Assembly: GCA_948567375.1 (NCBI GenBank)
Contig: OX419759.1
Location: 1,651,303-1,715,302, forward strand
Direction of reading: 5' to 3'
Length of the DNA stretch: 64,000 nucleotides
From: Lunularia cruciata
Taxonomy: Eukaryota > Streptophyta > Marchantiopsida > Lunulariales > Lunulariaceae
Shown one piece after another: positions 34,424-48,300 of this stretch; position 1 is the first letter of the stretch, and the number at the start of each line of letters is the position of its first letter. The notes below the pieces were generated by a model. The model saw only the letters and a program-made list of their open reading frames with translations. It had not been told where the DNA came from and did not search any database. Made by a program: the position numbers and the translations under genes.

Positions 34424-37400
34424 ATGGGTTACATAGGGAAGCATGGAGTCGAGTCACTGCAAAGATACAAGTACAGCGGCGTGGATAGATCCTATGTCGC
34501 CAAATATATTCTGCAGCCGTTCTGGCGAAGTTGCGTCAACTTGTTTCCCTTGTGGATGCCGTAAGTTGCGATCATCTGATGTGTGTAGTTTCAGCCATTT
34601 GTCCTTGATGTGTGAATCAGGGGGAGGGAAAGGAGAGGAGATTTCTTGAGCTGGAGAACTGGAGTCATGATATTTTGAGATTGTGCAATTTTGTCACGGA
34701 CTTCTGGTTTGCAGTAGTTTTAGTTGTCTCAGGAACGACTTGAGAAGTTCTTCTAGTCCAGCAAGTCGCGTTGTTAGAAAATGATCTAGCACAGATTGCT
34801 GAAAATTATTTTCTCAATCCTTTCCTGGAATGGTGTTCTCAAGAAAACTATTAGGAGACTAAGGATGAGAAGTATAAGATCAGTGTTTTCAAGAGAAGAT
34901 CGAGGACAGTTTACTTTAAATTCTCTTCACTCAAGAATTTGCGTCGATCGTTGCCACTAGTATGTTTCGTATGGACCTTACATTGTTTCCCTAGTTGATA
35001 AGCAGCATACGTTTCAAAGATCTTCTGCTTCTTATTGGTTTTGAATTGTGTACGTGTGTGAACGTGAACGCTGGACTTCGAACCGTCAGACCAAACATGG
35101 TGAGTGGTTGAAAACTTATTGCCTAAGCGCATCTGCACTTCATTCTTAGACATCTGGTCATCAACGTTTTCTGAAAAGCTCTGTTATAGTTATCAGTATG
35201 TTTGAAAGTCTACCAGTATAAACGCAGGGCCTGAATGATATAATTCACATGGCTACCACCTTCAGGAAGAACTGTGCATGTATACTTTCTTTCAATGAAG
35301 AAGTTGGCGTCATTTAATAGCTGGCAACATTCTCATGCAGATTACTTTGATGGGATTCATGATGGTAATATCATCCTCCGTGTTGAGCTATGTGAGTAAT
35401 CTCTCCTTGTGACTCAGCTTACCTGAATCAAACAACACACAAGTACCATTGATCATTATCAAAGCTCTGACAGAACTTTTTGGAGCAAAGCAGATAACGT
35501 CCACGAGGGGACGTTGGCTGTTAAATGTCACGTCGAATTCTCAAATGTTTGACCTGATTCTGGTCAGGTTTACTCCCCTACATTGGACCAAGTAGCACCA
35601 GCTTGGGTCTACTTCATGCACGGATTGCTCCTCTTTTTATATCAGGTGCAGTTAAGCTTTCTACGTCCGCTGATAAATGAGTTGTACTATAATCGCCTCA
35701 TAGCAACTGGTTTCGTTGGACTGCCAGCGATTCCCTTGATACATTATTTACTTGCTTCTTTTAATTGTACATGAGGCTCTCATCACATGCAACTTACCTT
35801 TGCCCGTTACACTCTGCAATTCCAACCTATTGTCTTCCACGTATTAAAAGTTTCATCTGCAGACTTTTGATGCTGTAGATGGTAAGCAAGCAAGACGAAC
35901 AAACTCTTCCAGTCCTCTTGGCGAGCTTTTCGATCATGGTAAGTCGTCGTTTGGTCCTTGGAGTCTGATAATTTGTTTGCTGCCATTACAGTGCAATTAG
36001 GCCTGATCTTGCTACCTGGTCGTTTATTTTACTCACCTGAATGCTAAGTTTATGCCTTCTTTGTTGCTTGGTAAGTTCCGGTGTTGAAACTAACAAAACT
36101 GACGAGTCAATATACAACCTAAACATCTTCACGTGTTTGGTTGGATGTTGGACAGGCTGCGATGCGCTGACATGTGCGGTGAGTTCCCTTCTTAGTTCAT
36201 ATTTTAAGTCATTATCCTTAGCTTCAACCCTTGATGTCTCTTTATCTCTTCAGAAGCTTAAGCCTATGATCTTTGCTCTTTAAGTTCATCTCATATGTGA
36301 ATCGTTCGTTTCGTTTGTTCTGTCTTTACTGCTACTTTGTAAAGTGCTCTCGATAATGTTAGATCCATTTGTTCAATACTGTCTTTTGAATGTGGCTGCC
36401 CTTTCGATATCAGTTTGAGACCATGGCATTCGGTTCAGCTGTCTTGAGTGGAAGGAACACAATTTGGTTTTGGGCTATCGCGACAATACCCTTCTATGGG
36501 GCCACCTGGGAAAGGTATGGCCAACTTGAGTTGATGCGATGCTGGATTTGCAATCCAGTTATGACGTATGCTTTCCTTTTGCTTGGGTGGTTATGCGCAA
36601 AGAAGTGATTTGGTTTTAAGATGCGATTTCATTACTGGTTACGTTGTATTTCAGTACGTTTGGAATGGCAGTTACTGATGCCACGTTTCTGTAACGTTTG
36701 TCAGTTTCTTCACGGATACTCTTATTTTGCCAGAGATTAATGGTCCTACCGAAGGCTTACTGCTCATTTATTCCGTTCATTTTTTCACCGCAGCTGTCGG
36801 TAGGTTCAATCTTGATTAAGATTCGAATAAGTTTTCCGTGTTATATGCCGTTTCATATCTGCGCAATGACCTGTGGACTTTTGGCTTCTACTCGGTTGTC
36901 TACGATATTCATATACTGTGAACATATTCATACACTCGTTATATCCTGAACTGAAGCTTTGTGATTTAAACATGCAGGTCCACTGTGGTGGACTCTCAAC
37001 TTCCGGCAAGCAGTACCTTTGTTACGCTTTATTCCCTTCATTCCAGGTTGGTTACAAGCCATAGCCAGTGTTCGCGGATGCCTTCTCAAAAACTGCCAAA
37101 CGTTGAGTCTTTTAAATCATGCTTAGAAGTTCACCCTTTCAAAGGGCTGACAAGACCTGACCAGAGTTGAATAAGATGGGTACTATCCTTACGGGTTGAA
37201 GGGTGTAGGATGTGATAGTCTGAGTTTGATATTAACAGACGATGTTCTTAACCTTTCTCTGTCGTTCTGCAGATATGCCATTGAACACTTTCATTATCTG
37301 GCTGATGATGTCCGTTGCTGTTCTTCCGACTGTCGGCTACAAGTAAGTAAAATGTTTGGGCCTTTCTAGTTTAGAGTGACAAGAGTCTCCAAAGTTGGCA

Positions 37401-39736
37401 ACAAAGTGGAACTACGTAGCTGAGTTCCAGTTGTATCATACTTATCCTAGTTTTGTTTAGATTATCGGAAAGGATTGCCCTGGATGTAAATATTGCTACG
37501 CTGGGAAGGGGGATATTCTGCTCAGTACCAGAGCGGTTGCAGTTAGGTGAAGGATGGACGTGAATATTAAGTTGTTGTTTTTTGTGATTATACCTCACTT
37601 GATTCTATTTGGTGGTGGTTGCAGCGTCCACAACGTGCACAAAGTGGTTAAAGCTCGAAGGGAGAGCATGCTGCTAGCTTTGGCCATGGTTGGTGCAGAG
37701 CTCTATCATGATTGTATTTCCACGACAGTCGAATGATCCATCTTAACTTGCGCTCGCTGACACTTGTCTTTTGGTTAACACTCTGCAGATTTTACCCTTT
37801 GTTGCTCTGCTGGGAGGTGTGCTGACTTGGTAATTTATCTGAACCAGCGGCTGGATTATGCTGAGTGTTTGTCTCTAGCACAGTTTAGAGTAGAGGAAAT
37901 AGCATTCATTTAGAGTAGAGGAAATAGCATTCACACGGGGGTTACTACAATCGCTTTCTCATTTTCAGCTTTCTGCAATCTGGGAGTAGACGCGCTGTTG
38001 TGGGCATTTCAACGCTCCCAGGCATGCCAACAAGTGCTTGGGATGTGAGCTTGGGCCTAATTTTTTGTCCGTGAAAAATAATAACAGGGCCTGGTTATCA
38101 CCATCTGACATACTCGCGACACAGCCACATCTTGTGCTCGTGGGTTCAGGATTTGCTTTCGGCTTTCTTGTGGTAAGCTTTCCTTTCTGGCAGTATTGAC
38201 CTTTTCTCCGCTTCTTTTTATGTCGGAAGCCTTTCCTAACAACCATGTAGTGCTCTGTTTCACGTTTCTTTTCACCAATTAATCCTTCTCGTAATCTGCA
38301 GGGAAGATTAATTTTGGCACACTTGTGTGATGAGCCAAAGGGTTTAAAAACAAGCATGTGCACGGTATGTTTTGGACGACCTAAACATATAAATCATCTT
38401 CGTTACCGAGGCCGCATTCAATAGAACAGTTCTTGAGTGCAGAAAAAGAAATTTTCGGATGTGGTCAAAACTTTTTTATTAATCAACATATTAGTTGCCA
38501 CAGATCATTGGTAGAAGGATCCCCACCAAATAAGTCATTCATGGGAATCCAGGTATTGCCAGTTGGAGGATCTTCAACACTTTTACCTAGTGAACTCTTC
38601 GTTGATCTTTGTGATGGGTGTATTAAATTTGTGTGCAGGCTTTGGTCGTTCTTCCTCTTGGAATTGCGAATGCTTTGTCAGCAAGGCTGCTTGGAGGGTC
38701 AGTTACTATCTATGCTTGCTTTTCATTTGTGTTTAGCTGCTATCTATCTCCTGGATAAAACTAGGATAACCTTGTGGCAGTTTGTCGTATGCAATATATG
38801 GTTTCTTTCTCCATGCATTCAAAGGTTAAATCAAAGGGGATGTCGGCTACGTATCGTATGTGGTGTGGCAATTGTTCTAGTGCCAATAGTGCGAATGAGG
38901 GTCGTATTCTAGGTTACTGCGTTTAAAACTCTTCCCTCTTGGTATACGAGGAAGTTGCCCAAATAAAATGTGTGGATTGTTGGCAGAGCTCCTTTGGTGA
39001 ATGAGGTGGTCGTACTTCTAGGTTACTGCGCTTACACAAGTAAGTTTTTCATGTACCTTGTTTAGGATTGTACTTTCGTACGTACATTAGGTGGAGCTGA
39101 AGTGCCAAAGGCTCTGATAAAGGGAGATACATTTGGTTAGAAAAGCATGTCTACGGTGCATGTCCAGTCTTTCGAAGTTACATCATGTCTGCAATTTACA
39201 TCATCATAATATGCAATTTTTGGGACTTGGGTTACCTGTTCTTAGCGATTTGCTGTCTTTGTAGGTTCATTGTACCTCCATTTCGCGGTGGGTGTCATTC
39301 ACGAGATCACAAATGCTCTTGGCATTTACTGCTTCAGGTACTCCTTCTCCCGTTACCTTCCTATCCTTTTCTTTCTTCTACTTTAAATTTGGTGCAAACA
39401 TATTAGGGAGGGTGACGAGTGATGAATGGGGTTGTCCGTGAACTTTCAACGGGTTTATTTTTCTTTGTGCGCCGAATGTAAGCACCTTCCGCTTCTTGCA
39501 GAGTTGGTAAAGTAAAAGACATTAAGGGCAATTGAGGAGCACACAGACATACCTGACTCCCGGATGAAGGTTGCTTGATCAAATTGTACAAGATGAAGCA
39601 AAGTCAAGGGATGCTCAGGGGAGGGAACTGACTCTTGCTACTTGGTTCGATGTATATGTTGGGGTGTTTTTCATTTTGAATTTTTGTCCATGTGATTGGC
39701 GGCAGCATCACCAATGTTACCCATCGTACAACTTGA
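34424..39736 (+). CDS. AAPT: Aminoalcohol phosphotransferase (choline/ethanolamine phosphotransferase)
   Basis: This enzyme transfers phosphocholine or phosphoethanolamine from its CDP form to diacylglycerol, the last step of PC/PE synthesis in the ER. Eighteen exons: 34424-34560, 35090-35099, 35341-35391, 35568-35645, 35863-35938, 36156-36178, 36414-36514, 36705-36799, 36978-37046, 37273-37342, 37625-37688, 37789-37829, 38088-38172, 38302-38364, 38639-38697, 38987-39039, 39265-39337, 39706-39736. They join in phase to 392 aa, about the family length (389 in Arabidopsis AAPT1). The start [12 protein letters not shown] matches the plant family. The CDP-alcohol phosphotransferase motif DG-x2-AR-x8-G-x3-D-x3-D is complete at residues 98-120. 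Multiple hydrophobic segments follow (for example [30 protein letters not shown]). The exon 4 donor (GTGCAG) is weak. The last exon codes only ITNVTHRTT and is the least certain. Confidence 0.93.
35090..35099 (+). other. 10-nt microexon (exon 2 of AAPT)
   Basis: ACCAAACATG is bounded by CAG on the left and GTGAGT on the right. Exon 1 ends in phase 2 (ATG CC). Adding these ten bases gives Pro-Pro-Asn-Met and restores phase 0 exactly for exon 3 (ITLMGF). PPNMITLMGF is the conserved family sequence, so the microexon is needed. Confidence 0.9.
37884..37933. repeat. Two-copy 25-bp tandem repeat in AAPT intron 12
   Basis: TTTAGAGTAGAGGAAATAGC plus ATTCA occurs twice in a row without change, implying a recent slippage event. 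No function is apparent. Confidence 0.9.
38879..38930 (+). pseudogene. Relic duplicate of AAPT exon 16 inside intron 15
   Basis: The intron text GCGAATGAGG..GTCGTATTCTAGGTTACTGCG repeats the coding text of exon 16 (38987-39039), GTGAATGAGGTGGTCGTACTTCTAGGTTACTGCG, about 109 bp before it. The relic has lost bases and runs into a stop, so it is not a usable alternative exon. Confidence 0.7.
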
Positions 39737-41559
39737 AGGGCCATCACAAGAGTGGTGCTTCTCACTGAAGTTTTCGACAAACGCAGAGCTGGTTTTCTTC
39801 TCCCTCGTAGTTCGTCAAGCTCTCATAGGCTCTAGATGTCCTGTGCATAGAGTTGCCATGAATTAGAAGGCTTGCTTAGTCAATATAAAGTTTCTATTTG
39901 CCAGTCCATTCATGGCCAGCTATTTATGTCAGAAAAATTTGATTGTTGCTCTATCATTATCAATGGAGCCAATTCAATTTTTAAAGGCGACTCACATGTG
40001 GCTCTATATCTGGTACAGATTCTCCGCTGTCAGTTTGTAGATTAAAACTATTTGGTGAATTGGTTATAAAATTTTTTCTACACTTCTCAACTTGTGCGTT
40101 GCCTGTCACGGTCGAGTCTTCTCTTCTCCTCCGTCCGCCATTTTACTACTCAAAAGCTCCTTCATTCCTCACTCGGTCGTACTGCTTCTGGCCTTTTCCT
40201 ACCGTTTTATAACAAATTACAAGTCACTGCGCGAATCTGTAAACCCATTCCCATCTCGATGTTCGAATAGTGGAAGGAACCACCCCCGGAATATATGGTT
40301 CGTTGGCCTAGTACTGCTCAGCGACAGTTGGAAGGTTGGGTTGCAATAGTGCCTTACCATTTCACCCTAGATTTGTCAACCTGTGATAGGAAGTGTCTTT
40401 CGATTTGCAGGTTGATTGCGGCGCCTCAAAAGTACTAAGTGACTGTCAACACCGAGATATCACCTAATCGTTCCAAACAGCTTCATGACCATATTTCAAT
40501 TACAAAATTGTCTATACCCACAATTCTAGAGCGGCTTTTTCTTCACATGATGATAACAGCAAGCTTTAGCTTGAGTCTCTTCAGATGACCAATCCATAGA
40601 TGAAGCCAAGGAAGGGTATCATCAATTATTCTCTTTTGTCTTTACATGTCGCATTGTCTCTACAGCATCACCTACGAATCTAGGTTCTACAAGCAAGACT
40701 GTTAACAATCTGAGTAACAATGAGCGTACAGTCAAGCACTCAAAGGACTAACGCATGAGAGACGTATGATTTCCTTCCCGTACACTAAGAGTAGAACTTA
40801 CTGAACCACTCTTGTACTCGTCATGTATCCAACACGAGTTCTTTTTGCACTTTTGCTTTAAGACGAAGCGTTCTCGTTGCTTCCCCATTCTTCCCGGTGT
40901 AACTTAATCCCCACAGTCCAGTACTTACTCTCTACCCATCATAGCAGCAATCATCAAAGGAATGTTTCAGTTAAAGACTCGAAGACTTCAACAAAGAGTA
41001 CATCCTCCTCCGAACAAACCAACCATAACGACTGTTAGTTGCCATTATGACTTCTAGTTGTCATCATGTACTCTCCTCCAAAAGGCTATCACTGTACCAA
41101 TTTATAACAACATATGCTGCAAATCTCGTTTGGTGACATGTTTTGTCACCGGAAGCTCAATAGCGAGCTCCATGACAACGAAGGAACGGAGCAGGTGGAA
41201 GAGTGTCATCAACAACTGCAGTACTGTTGTATGAGGAATCTTTGATTCTCTCCTGATTCCGTTACAGAATTATCCGGGAGAGAGAGGGGAACGGAGGACA
41301 GAGGGTAGGGGAGGGGAAGACGGAGGAGAAAGGAAGACTCGACCGCATCAGATTTGTCTCTCGTGTTTGTGTGTATGCGGGTAAGGAGAAAAGGCGACCG
41401 CGTAGCAAACACGAAGGATGGGAAGACCCCATCAAGCCGTACAAGGGAGAGACAAAACCAGGTAAAATCGGGTTAGCCTCCAATAGTATCGAGATGAGAA
41501 ATCTGCCCTACTGCATTTAAGATATCGGGTATGCGAGTAAGGTAGGCTTGGAATTCGAG
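39737..41559. other. AAPT 3' flank and homoserine kinase 5' flank
   Basis: No gene recognised. The stretch just before homoserine kinase is purine-rich (41276-41337, GAGAGAGAGGGGAACGGAGG and similar), as often in plant leaders. ORFs in 40.0-41.5 kb are short and lack family motifs. Confidence 0.5.
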
Positions 41560-44289
41560 ATGGCGACCTCTTTGTCTGCAATCCCTGCTGCTGCTGTTTT
41601 GAGTTTGGGAAATGCCAAGGTCTCTTCTACGAGGAGCACCTTTCTCGGCTGCAATGTGAGAGTTCCAACGACAGCTAGCAGTGCCGAAGGATTTAGTGTG
41701 AGCAGGAGAGGATTGCCAAGTTTGGAGCTGTATACTACGCGATCTCAACGCAAATCGGAGCTTGTAAGCAATTGATATTTTTTCTGATTGTGGCTGGGAA
41801 TCATAGAAACGCTTGTGTATCAGGAGTGATCCTGATTTTATTCTGGGAATCTGACGTTTAGATTCGAGTTATGGGGTAGGTTTCGTCGTTGTGGGTTTCC
41901 CGGATGGAAAATACATTTCCGAAGTGCGGAACCGGGATTACTTTTACTCCAAAGTTTGATGTGTGCTGCTATAAACATTTGACTACTTAAGCAATTATCT
42001 GAACACCATTTATGAAGAAGATGATTTTACTTCAGCGCAGTTGTACGGACAATGATCTGCGACCTTGAGATAGTTGGAAGGAATTCGAGGATTCATTCTG
42101 TCACACGTGCATAATTTCTGCAGGTAAAATGCCAAGCCGTAAAGACCGCTTCGCCAGTTCCACCATTGTTGCAACTCACGAGCGAAGAACCAGTGCCAAA
42201 GCTCAAGCTAGTAAAGGCATTTGCTCCAGCAACTGTGGCGAATCTTGGCCCTGGGTACGACTTTCTTGGGTGTGCCGTGGAGGGAATGGGTGACTATGTC
42301 ACTGCTGAGGTACATTCATGTATGTCTTTGAAACTTTCTTGATCTGTGCTCTCAGTTCATGTCTTGAAGTGGAATGAGATAGGTGTCCACTTACGTAAGC
42401 TAATTTGTTTTGAACATGTCTGGCTCTAACTACCTGTCCTCTCGAGTTGGATAATGAGCAATAATGAAATTCCTCTGGGCAGTCCTATCACTCTATCGAG
42501 TATGCATCGGGTTGAATTTCAGTCTTATATATTATTAGCACAGTTAGGAGTCAAACACAGCTAATACCTTTTACGCATCTAATGGAGCCAAGGGTGAAGA
42601 ACCGCCGGTGATACTCTCGGTACTAATGTAAAGTCTTGGCCCGATTAGCATTCTGTAACATTGGATCCCTGAAGTGGTCCGTTTCAAAATCGTCAATCAG
42701 ATTGGTGACTTGATGGCCTTTCCTCTCCTTTTAGGTTCCTTTTTGAGCATTTTATTTGACTGGACGATGAGTCGTAAGTCCCGTAATGACGTTTTGGAAG
42801 ATGAGTTAATCGTGATCTGATTTGTTGTTTACAGGTGGATGAAAATGTAGCCCCAGGCACTGTCGCCATTACCTCTATCACAGGTGACGAGGGGCGTCTC
42901 AGTTTAGTTCCAGAAAAGAATTGTGCTGGTATTGCTGGACAAGCCACTATGACGTTGCTGGGAGTTAAAAATGTTGGTGTTTCTCTCACTTTGCACAAAG
43001 GCCTTCCATTAGGAAGTGGCCTTGGCTCCAGTGCAGCAAGCGCAGCTGCAGCTGCTGTTGCGGTACAGTCTATTTCCCAAGCCTCCACTGCTTCTTTATG
43101 TGTCCTTCCTCGTGGTACTTTTCTCGAACATGGAGCAGGCATAGCTTGTGCAGCTTTGAGCATCTAAAAGCGTCAGTATCGCCCTTGACAGGTGATTTAA
43201 GGTGATTTTCTACAGCCAATAGGCGAGCTGGCTGCACTCGTTCTTCCTCCTTTTGGTTATTAACTGGCTGGTTTGTCTACAGGTCAATGCCTTGTTTGGC
43301 AGTCCCCTCAGCAAAGCACAACTAGTACAAGCAGGACTAGAATCAGAAGCTATGGTCAGCGGTTATCATGCTGACAACGTAGCACCTTCGTTGATGGGAG
43401 GCTTTGTTCTGGTCAGGAGCTATGATCCACTTCACTTGATTCCTCTTGAGTTTCCTCCAGGCAAAGAGCTATTTTTCGTACTCGTTATTCCCGAGTTCGA
43501 GGCTCCTACCAAGGAAATGCGTGCTGTTCTTTCACCTGAGGTACTTCCTTACCGTTGGAGTTGTCATGCCTATGCAACGCTTTTTATCTTATGTTTCTTA
43601 TTCCTGGCATCTCAAATATTCGGAGGAATTTGACGAATTGATGTCGATCTCAAAATCGATCTTTCACCTATGAAGCAGCGCATGCTGTTACAGCACGTAA
43701 GCATATGTGAAGAGTTGTTTACAACGTGTTCTGTGTTCTATAACACATTATATGAAGAGTAAACATTCGTCGAAGTGATCGCGCTGACTTGCTTGACTTG
43801 ATTATCAGATCTCCATGAAAGCACATGTCTCGAACTGCAGCCAGGCGGCTGCTCTAGTATCTGCTATCCTATTAGGAGATGCAAAGCTTCTTGGCTCCGC
43901 TCTAGGTACATGTGATACTGATCCATGAGAGTTTGCTTGTTCTGCCCGATCCAGTATCTCTTAGAAAGACTTTCCTTCACTTTTCCATCCAATAATTTGT
44001 GCTGTTTCACAAATCTTTTGCAGGATCGGATACAATTGTTGAGCCCAAAAGAGGCCCATTGATACCAGGTATGCTAGCTGTGAAACTCGTGTCAATGAAA
44101 CAGAAAGCGTTTGGATGTACAATTAGTGGTGCAGGACCTACTACCGTAGCCATCACGGACAGTGAAGAAGAAGGTCGCAGGATAGGTGCTAGGATGGTAG
44201 AAGAGTTCATGGCTGATGGCAAACTAAAGGCTGCTGCCTTTGTTCAAAAACTTGACCGAGAAGGTGCGCGTGTCGTTGAATCTGAGTAG
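41560..44289 (+). CDS. HSK: Homoserine kinase, plastid type
   Basis: It phosphorylates homoserine to O-phosphohomoserine, the branch point to threonine and methionine, in the plastid. Six exons: 41560-41763, 42124-42309, 42835-43062, 43283-43540, 43809-43905, 44024-44289; all phases fit, giving 412 aa. The first 80 or so residues are rich in Ser, Ala and Thr with few acidic residues, as in a plastid transit peptide, and explain the length over Arabidopsis (370). GHMP-kinase landmarks: APATVANLGPGYDFLG (102-117), the ATP-binding PLGSGLGSSAAS (188-199), HADNVAPSLMGG in exon 4, and the C-terminal SGAGPT (359-364). The start is the ATG in GAGATGGCG. The gene is convergent with HSP90, 1.07 kb apart. 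Nothing is broken. Confidence 0.96.
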
Positions 44290-45358
44290 CTGTAAATTCT
44301 CACGGATTGTTATTTGGCGAAAGTTTTGTTCCGGCTCGTAGGGCCTTATTATCTTCATAACCTTCAAATTAGAGTTCCATATCAATTTTTTCACGAAGAG
44401 GCAGTACCCAAAGGCTTCCTTTTGTGTAAGGTTAGAGCACTGTGCCCTCATTCTTGTCAAAGATGAGTGTTTCTCATGTCTGCTTTGTGCAGTAAGTCAC
44501 ATTCTTGTCAAACGGGGGAAATTCTTTCACAATAGCCTTATTTCTGTGCTTTCTTTTGTATGAAAGATGTGTTACGGGTTCGACGACGTAGAAGTCAACT
44601 ACCCTAGGTTGTTCTGGTGCTTGGACTGAACCTTCATTGCAGTGCTGTTCACCAAAAGTCTAGCAAAGATATCTTGTCATTGGCGCTTGTCTGGCCTCCC
44701 AATACCAGTACTGCGATTCTTCATTTTTCGAGGAGCAGACAAGGTTTCCCTGTACAATACTGAAATATCTACCCAGTTGCTGTACGAGCGAGAGAAGAGT
44801 TTGTGGTGGGAAGTTGGATTCTATCTTCGTTATGGTAGCTTGTGGAAAGATTGTCGTCCTCTTGAGCTACAAGTTAGAATTTCAGTGTTATTGCTGGTCA
44901 TCCATATACCTTTGGATTAATTGCTTCCGCTCAATTACGGTACAAAGGGTGGAAGTGTTCTGGTCTGATGTGTTTATTACGTACTACTCGTATGCACTTG
45001 CACAACCAATAACCAAACACTACAAATATGGGTGGAACTTCAGGTCGAACCACTAATATATTCTAATCCAGGATAGGAAACGGAAACTTCTGAACACAGG
45101 TGAATTTCCACCTCCAAAGAGGTTCTCTGTCAATATACACCCTTTTACCGCATTGAACTTGGTAATTTTGTCTTGAACAGCAGCAAGTGAAAGGTGACTT
45201 CGCGAACTTCCAACCTCGCTGCTTGGGAATAGATTTCAGTATCTCTGACTAACCAAAATTGAGATTTCTCTGTACATAGACGCCCCACACAACTGAATAC
45301 ACGTGGTTACCACGCATCAGAACACTCGCAGGATACAGACGTTTCTAGCCTCGACTTT
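44290..45358. other. Convergent intergenic region between homoserine kinase and HSP90
   Basis: It holds the 3' ends of both genes. No other coding or RNA feature seen. Confidence 0.6.
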
Positions 45359-48300
45359 CTAGTCAACTTCCTCCATGCGGCTACCCTCATCGTCGTCTTC
45401 CAGAGGGGGCATATCGGCCTCCTCCTCATCCAAAACAGAGTCCTCATCAATGCTGAGGCCAAGCTTAATCATCCTATGAATCCTCGTCCCGAAAGTGTTC
45501 GGCTCATCCAGACTGAATCCCGAAGTCAAAAGGGCTGCATAGGCGAGAATTATGATTGAAGAATATGTTAGAACACATAGTAAACATTTACTGCAGAAAC
45601 AAAGTTCCAACGCTAGGGCAATCAAGTCTCCCAATCCCGCTAGAAGGTTGTAGATGAATTCTAAGTGAAGATAGCGGTTACAGAACAACATTTTTAAGGA
45701 AGCATTGAACAAACCTGTGTCAAAGAGCAGGAGTACAAGATCTTTTACAGTCTTGTCAGTTTTGTCAACCTCAGCTCGTTTCTGCACCTCAATCATGATT
45801 GGATTTTCTGGGTTCACTTCTAATGTTTTCTTGCTGCTCATGTAAGTACTCATACTGTTGTCTCGTAGCGCTTGAGCTTTCATTATTCTCTCCATGTTTG
45901 CGCTCCAACCATATCTGCAGGGTGACTCAATAAAAGTCTTAAGAGCTATCTAAGCTGGGTTTTGATTCGTCAACCTTGCTATGTCCCCTACTGAAACTCT
46001 TTAATCAATGACGGAGACACGAGACTAATCTTCACGTTGAATATGAATCTGAAAGCTTTGGCATCGTGACGTCAACTACTAATCTATTCGAACCCGAGAT
46101 CTGTAATACTTACTCGCCGGTGACAAGACAACATGGAGAATCCACGATCCGGTCTGAAATAAGGACCTTCTCAACCTTTTCACCTAAAATCTCCTGTAAT
46201 CACAGGCAGGGAGAAGAACATGAACATCTCCTTTGGACATAATAATACAGGGGATTGTCATTGAGGAAGCAGTAGACGTCCGATGACTCTACTCAGAATC
46301 TGCGCTAGATATTGGCCCGAGGTTTCATTTTCAATTTCACAATCAGGCACCTTCATTATCTTGCAAAGGCTCTCAAATCGGGCTTTGATCTCCTCCCTCT
46401 TCTTGATGTTCTCGTCCGTATCCTCGAGCTTCAAACCCTGTACTTTGATAATAAATGAATGTAAACATTATTCAGATTGTGAATCGTAACTCTGTGTACC
46501 CAATGTATTAGATTACGCCAAGGGAAATCTTAGATTAATTCGGAATACATTCTATAAAGCTTGAAATGAAGAGTTCTTTGCTAACAGGCGACAGCTGGAG
46601 ATATTTCTGAGCATAGGACATCAGGAGAGCTAAGTCAATTCTCGTACCTCCTTTGTAGCAGAGATCAGCTTATGGCCGTCGTATTCCTTAAGCTGTTGCA
46701 CTGCTCAGAACAACGGGCGCAAGCATTAGTTGAAAGTGGTATTTACTACAAAACAGTGTTCGGTTAAAACATGATTTGAACAAATAGTTTCACTATAATA
46801 CTATTCAACTGTAGAAAATCAAAGACCATCTAAGTAAAATAGTAAGCAGGCAACATTCATTCGGACCTGCGTATTCATCGATCGGGTCCACCATGAATAG
46901 TACTTCAAAACCCCGTTTCTTCAGTTTCTCCAAGAAGGGTGAGTTTTCTACAGCTTTTCTGGATTCTCCGGTGACGAAGTAAATGTCCTTCTGGCCTTCC
47001 TTCATCCGAGTAACATAATCCTTGAAGGAAGTGTATTCCTCTGCGCATTTCGTTGACTGATAGCGGAGGAGATCTGTTTCAAAAATTCAAACCAGGAACC
47101 AGAGATGTGAAAATGAACACACACTTCCGAGGTCTAGATCACTGCCCAATTACCCTTCTTTGCAGTCAATGATCATTTGGTACTAGTCATTTGAAGGATT
47201 TGGTAGAGTAAGTAGAACAAACCCAGAGACTCGAGCAGAATAATATCCGGTAGAACAACAGTTCCAGTTATATTTAAGATCCAATGACATGTCTATAACC
47301 AACACAACTCAAACGATAGAACTTGGAAGAGACGAGAACTGTCATCATAAGTCCCTCACGGGTTGCTACTTTGCTCTCAGAGAGAAGCAAAAGTACCTGC
47401 AAGTTTGGACCGATTTTGCGAGTCTTCATGTATACCAAGTTTTAAGTTTTTGCCGAAGGTGTCGTAGAAAGTTTTGTAGTCTGCTTTTGTTTCAGCAATC
47501 TCGATAAACATTTCCAGGCATTTCTTAACAATATTCTTCCTGATAACCTGGAGTCCGTGACAAGGAGGTGGTGTATGCAGAAGGAGTAAGTTCACCATGG
47601 TCGTTTGGCCGTCAGATAAGAAAGCCAGTTCACGCAGACAGTTGATTGGCTTTTCTAACAAATACAGAAAGTGCTTTTCAGGGTATAGATTTTCAGAATA
47701 TTTTCAGTTCAAGCCTGCGATAGGTATGGATCAGAGGGGAGATCATGGACACGCATGGTCGCCTTCAGAGAGACCTTGGATACAGTGACTTCAAAGGATA
47801 CCTTAAGTATCTTATTTTGTTGGAGCATCTCGCGAGAGATGTTCAAAGGGAGATCTTCCGAGTCCACAATCCCTTTGATGAATCCAAGGTACTCAGGAAT
47901 GAGATCTTCGCAGTTGTCCATGATGAACACACGGCGAACGTAAAGCTTGATGTTATTCTGCTTCTTACGTTGGTCAAACATGTCAAATGGAGCTCTCTTT
48001 GGGATAAACAAGACCGATTTGAACTCCAACTGCAACCCACCGTCATTGATCTTCTACGGTTAGAGAGACTCAGAACAGCGTAGGGTTCCATTGATCTACG
48101 CGAATGTCAGGGAATGGTCACACCAGAGTTCGTGCTCACTGCTACTAAAATTTACTTGATGTTTCACACTAATAATAATTCGTGGGGACTTTCAGTTCTA
48201 ACTGTTTAAGATATGGGCTTAACATTCGACTGTGCATTACCTGTCCTTCCACAGAGAAGTGTTTGACGGAAAGATGCTCTTCCCAATCATTGGTCAAACT

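Noticed and set aside
37965-38363. 132-codon minus-strand ORF
   Set aside because: It is the antisense shadow of AAPT exons 13 and 14 and their introns; it has no family motif.
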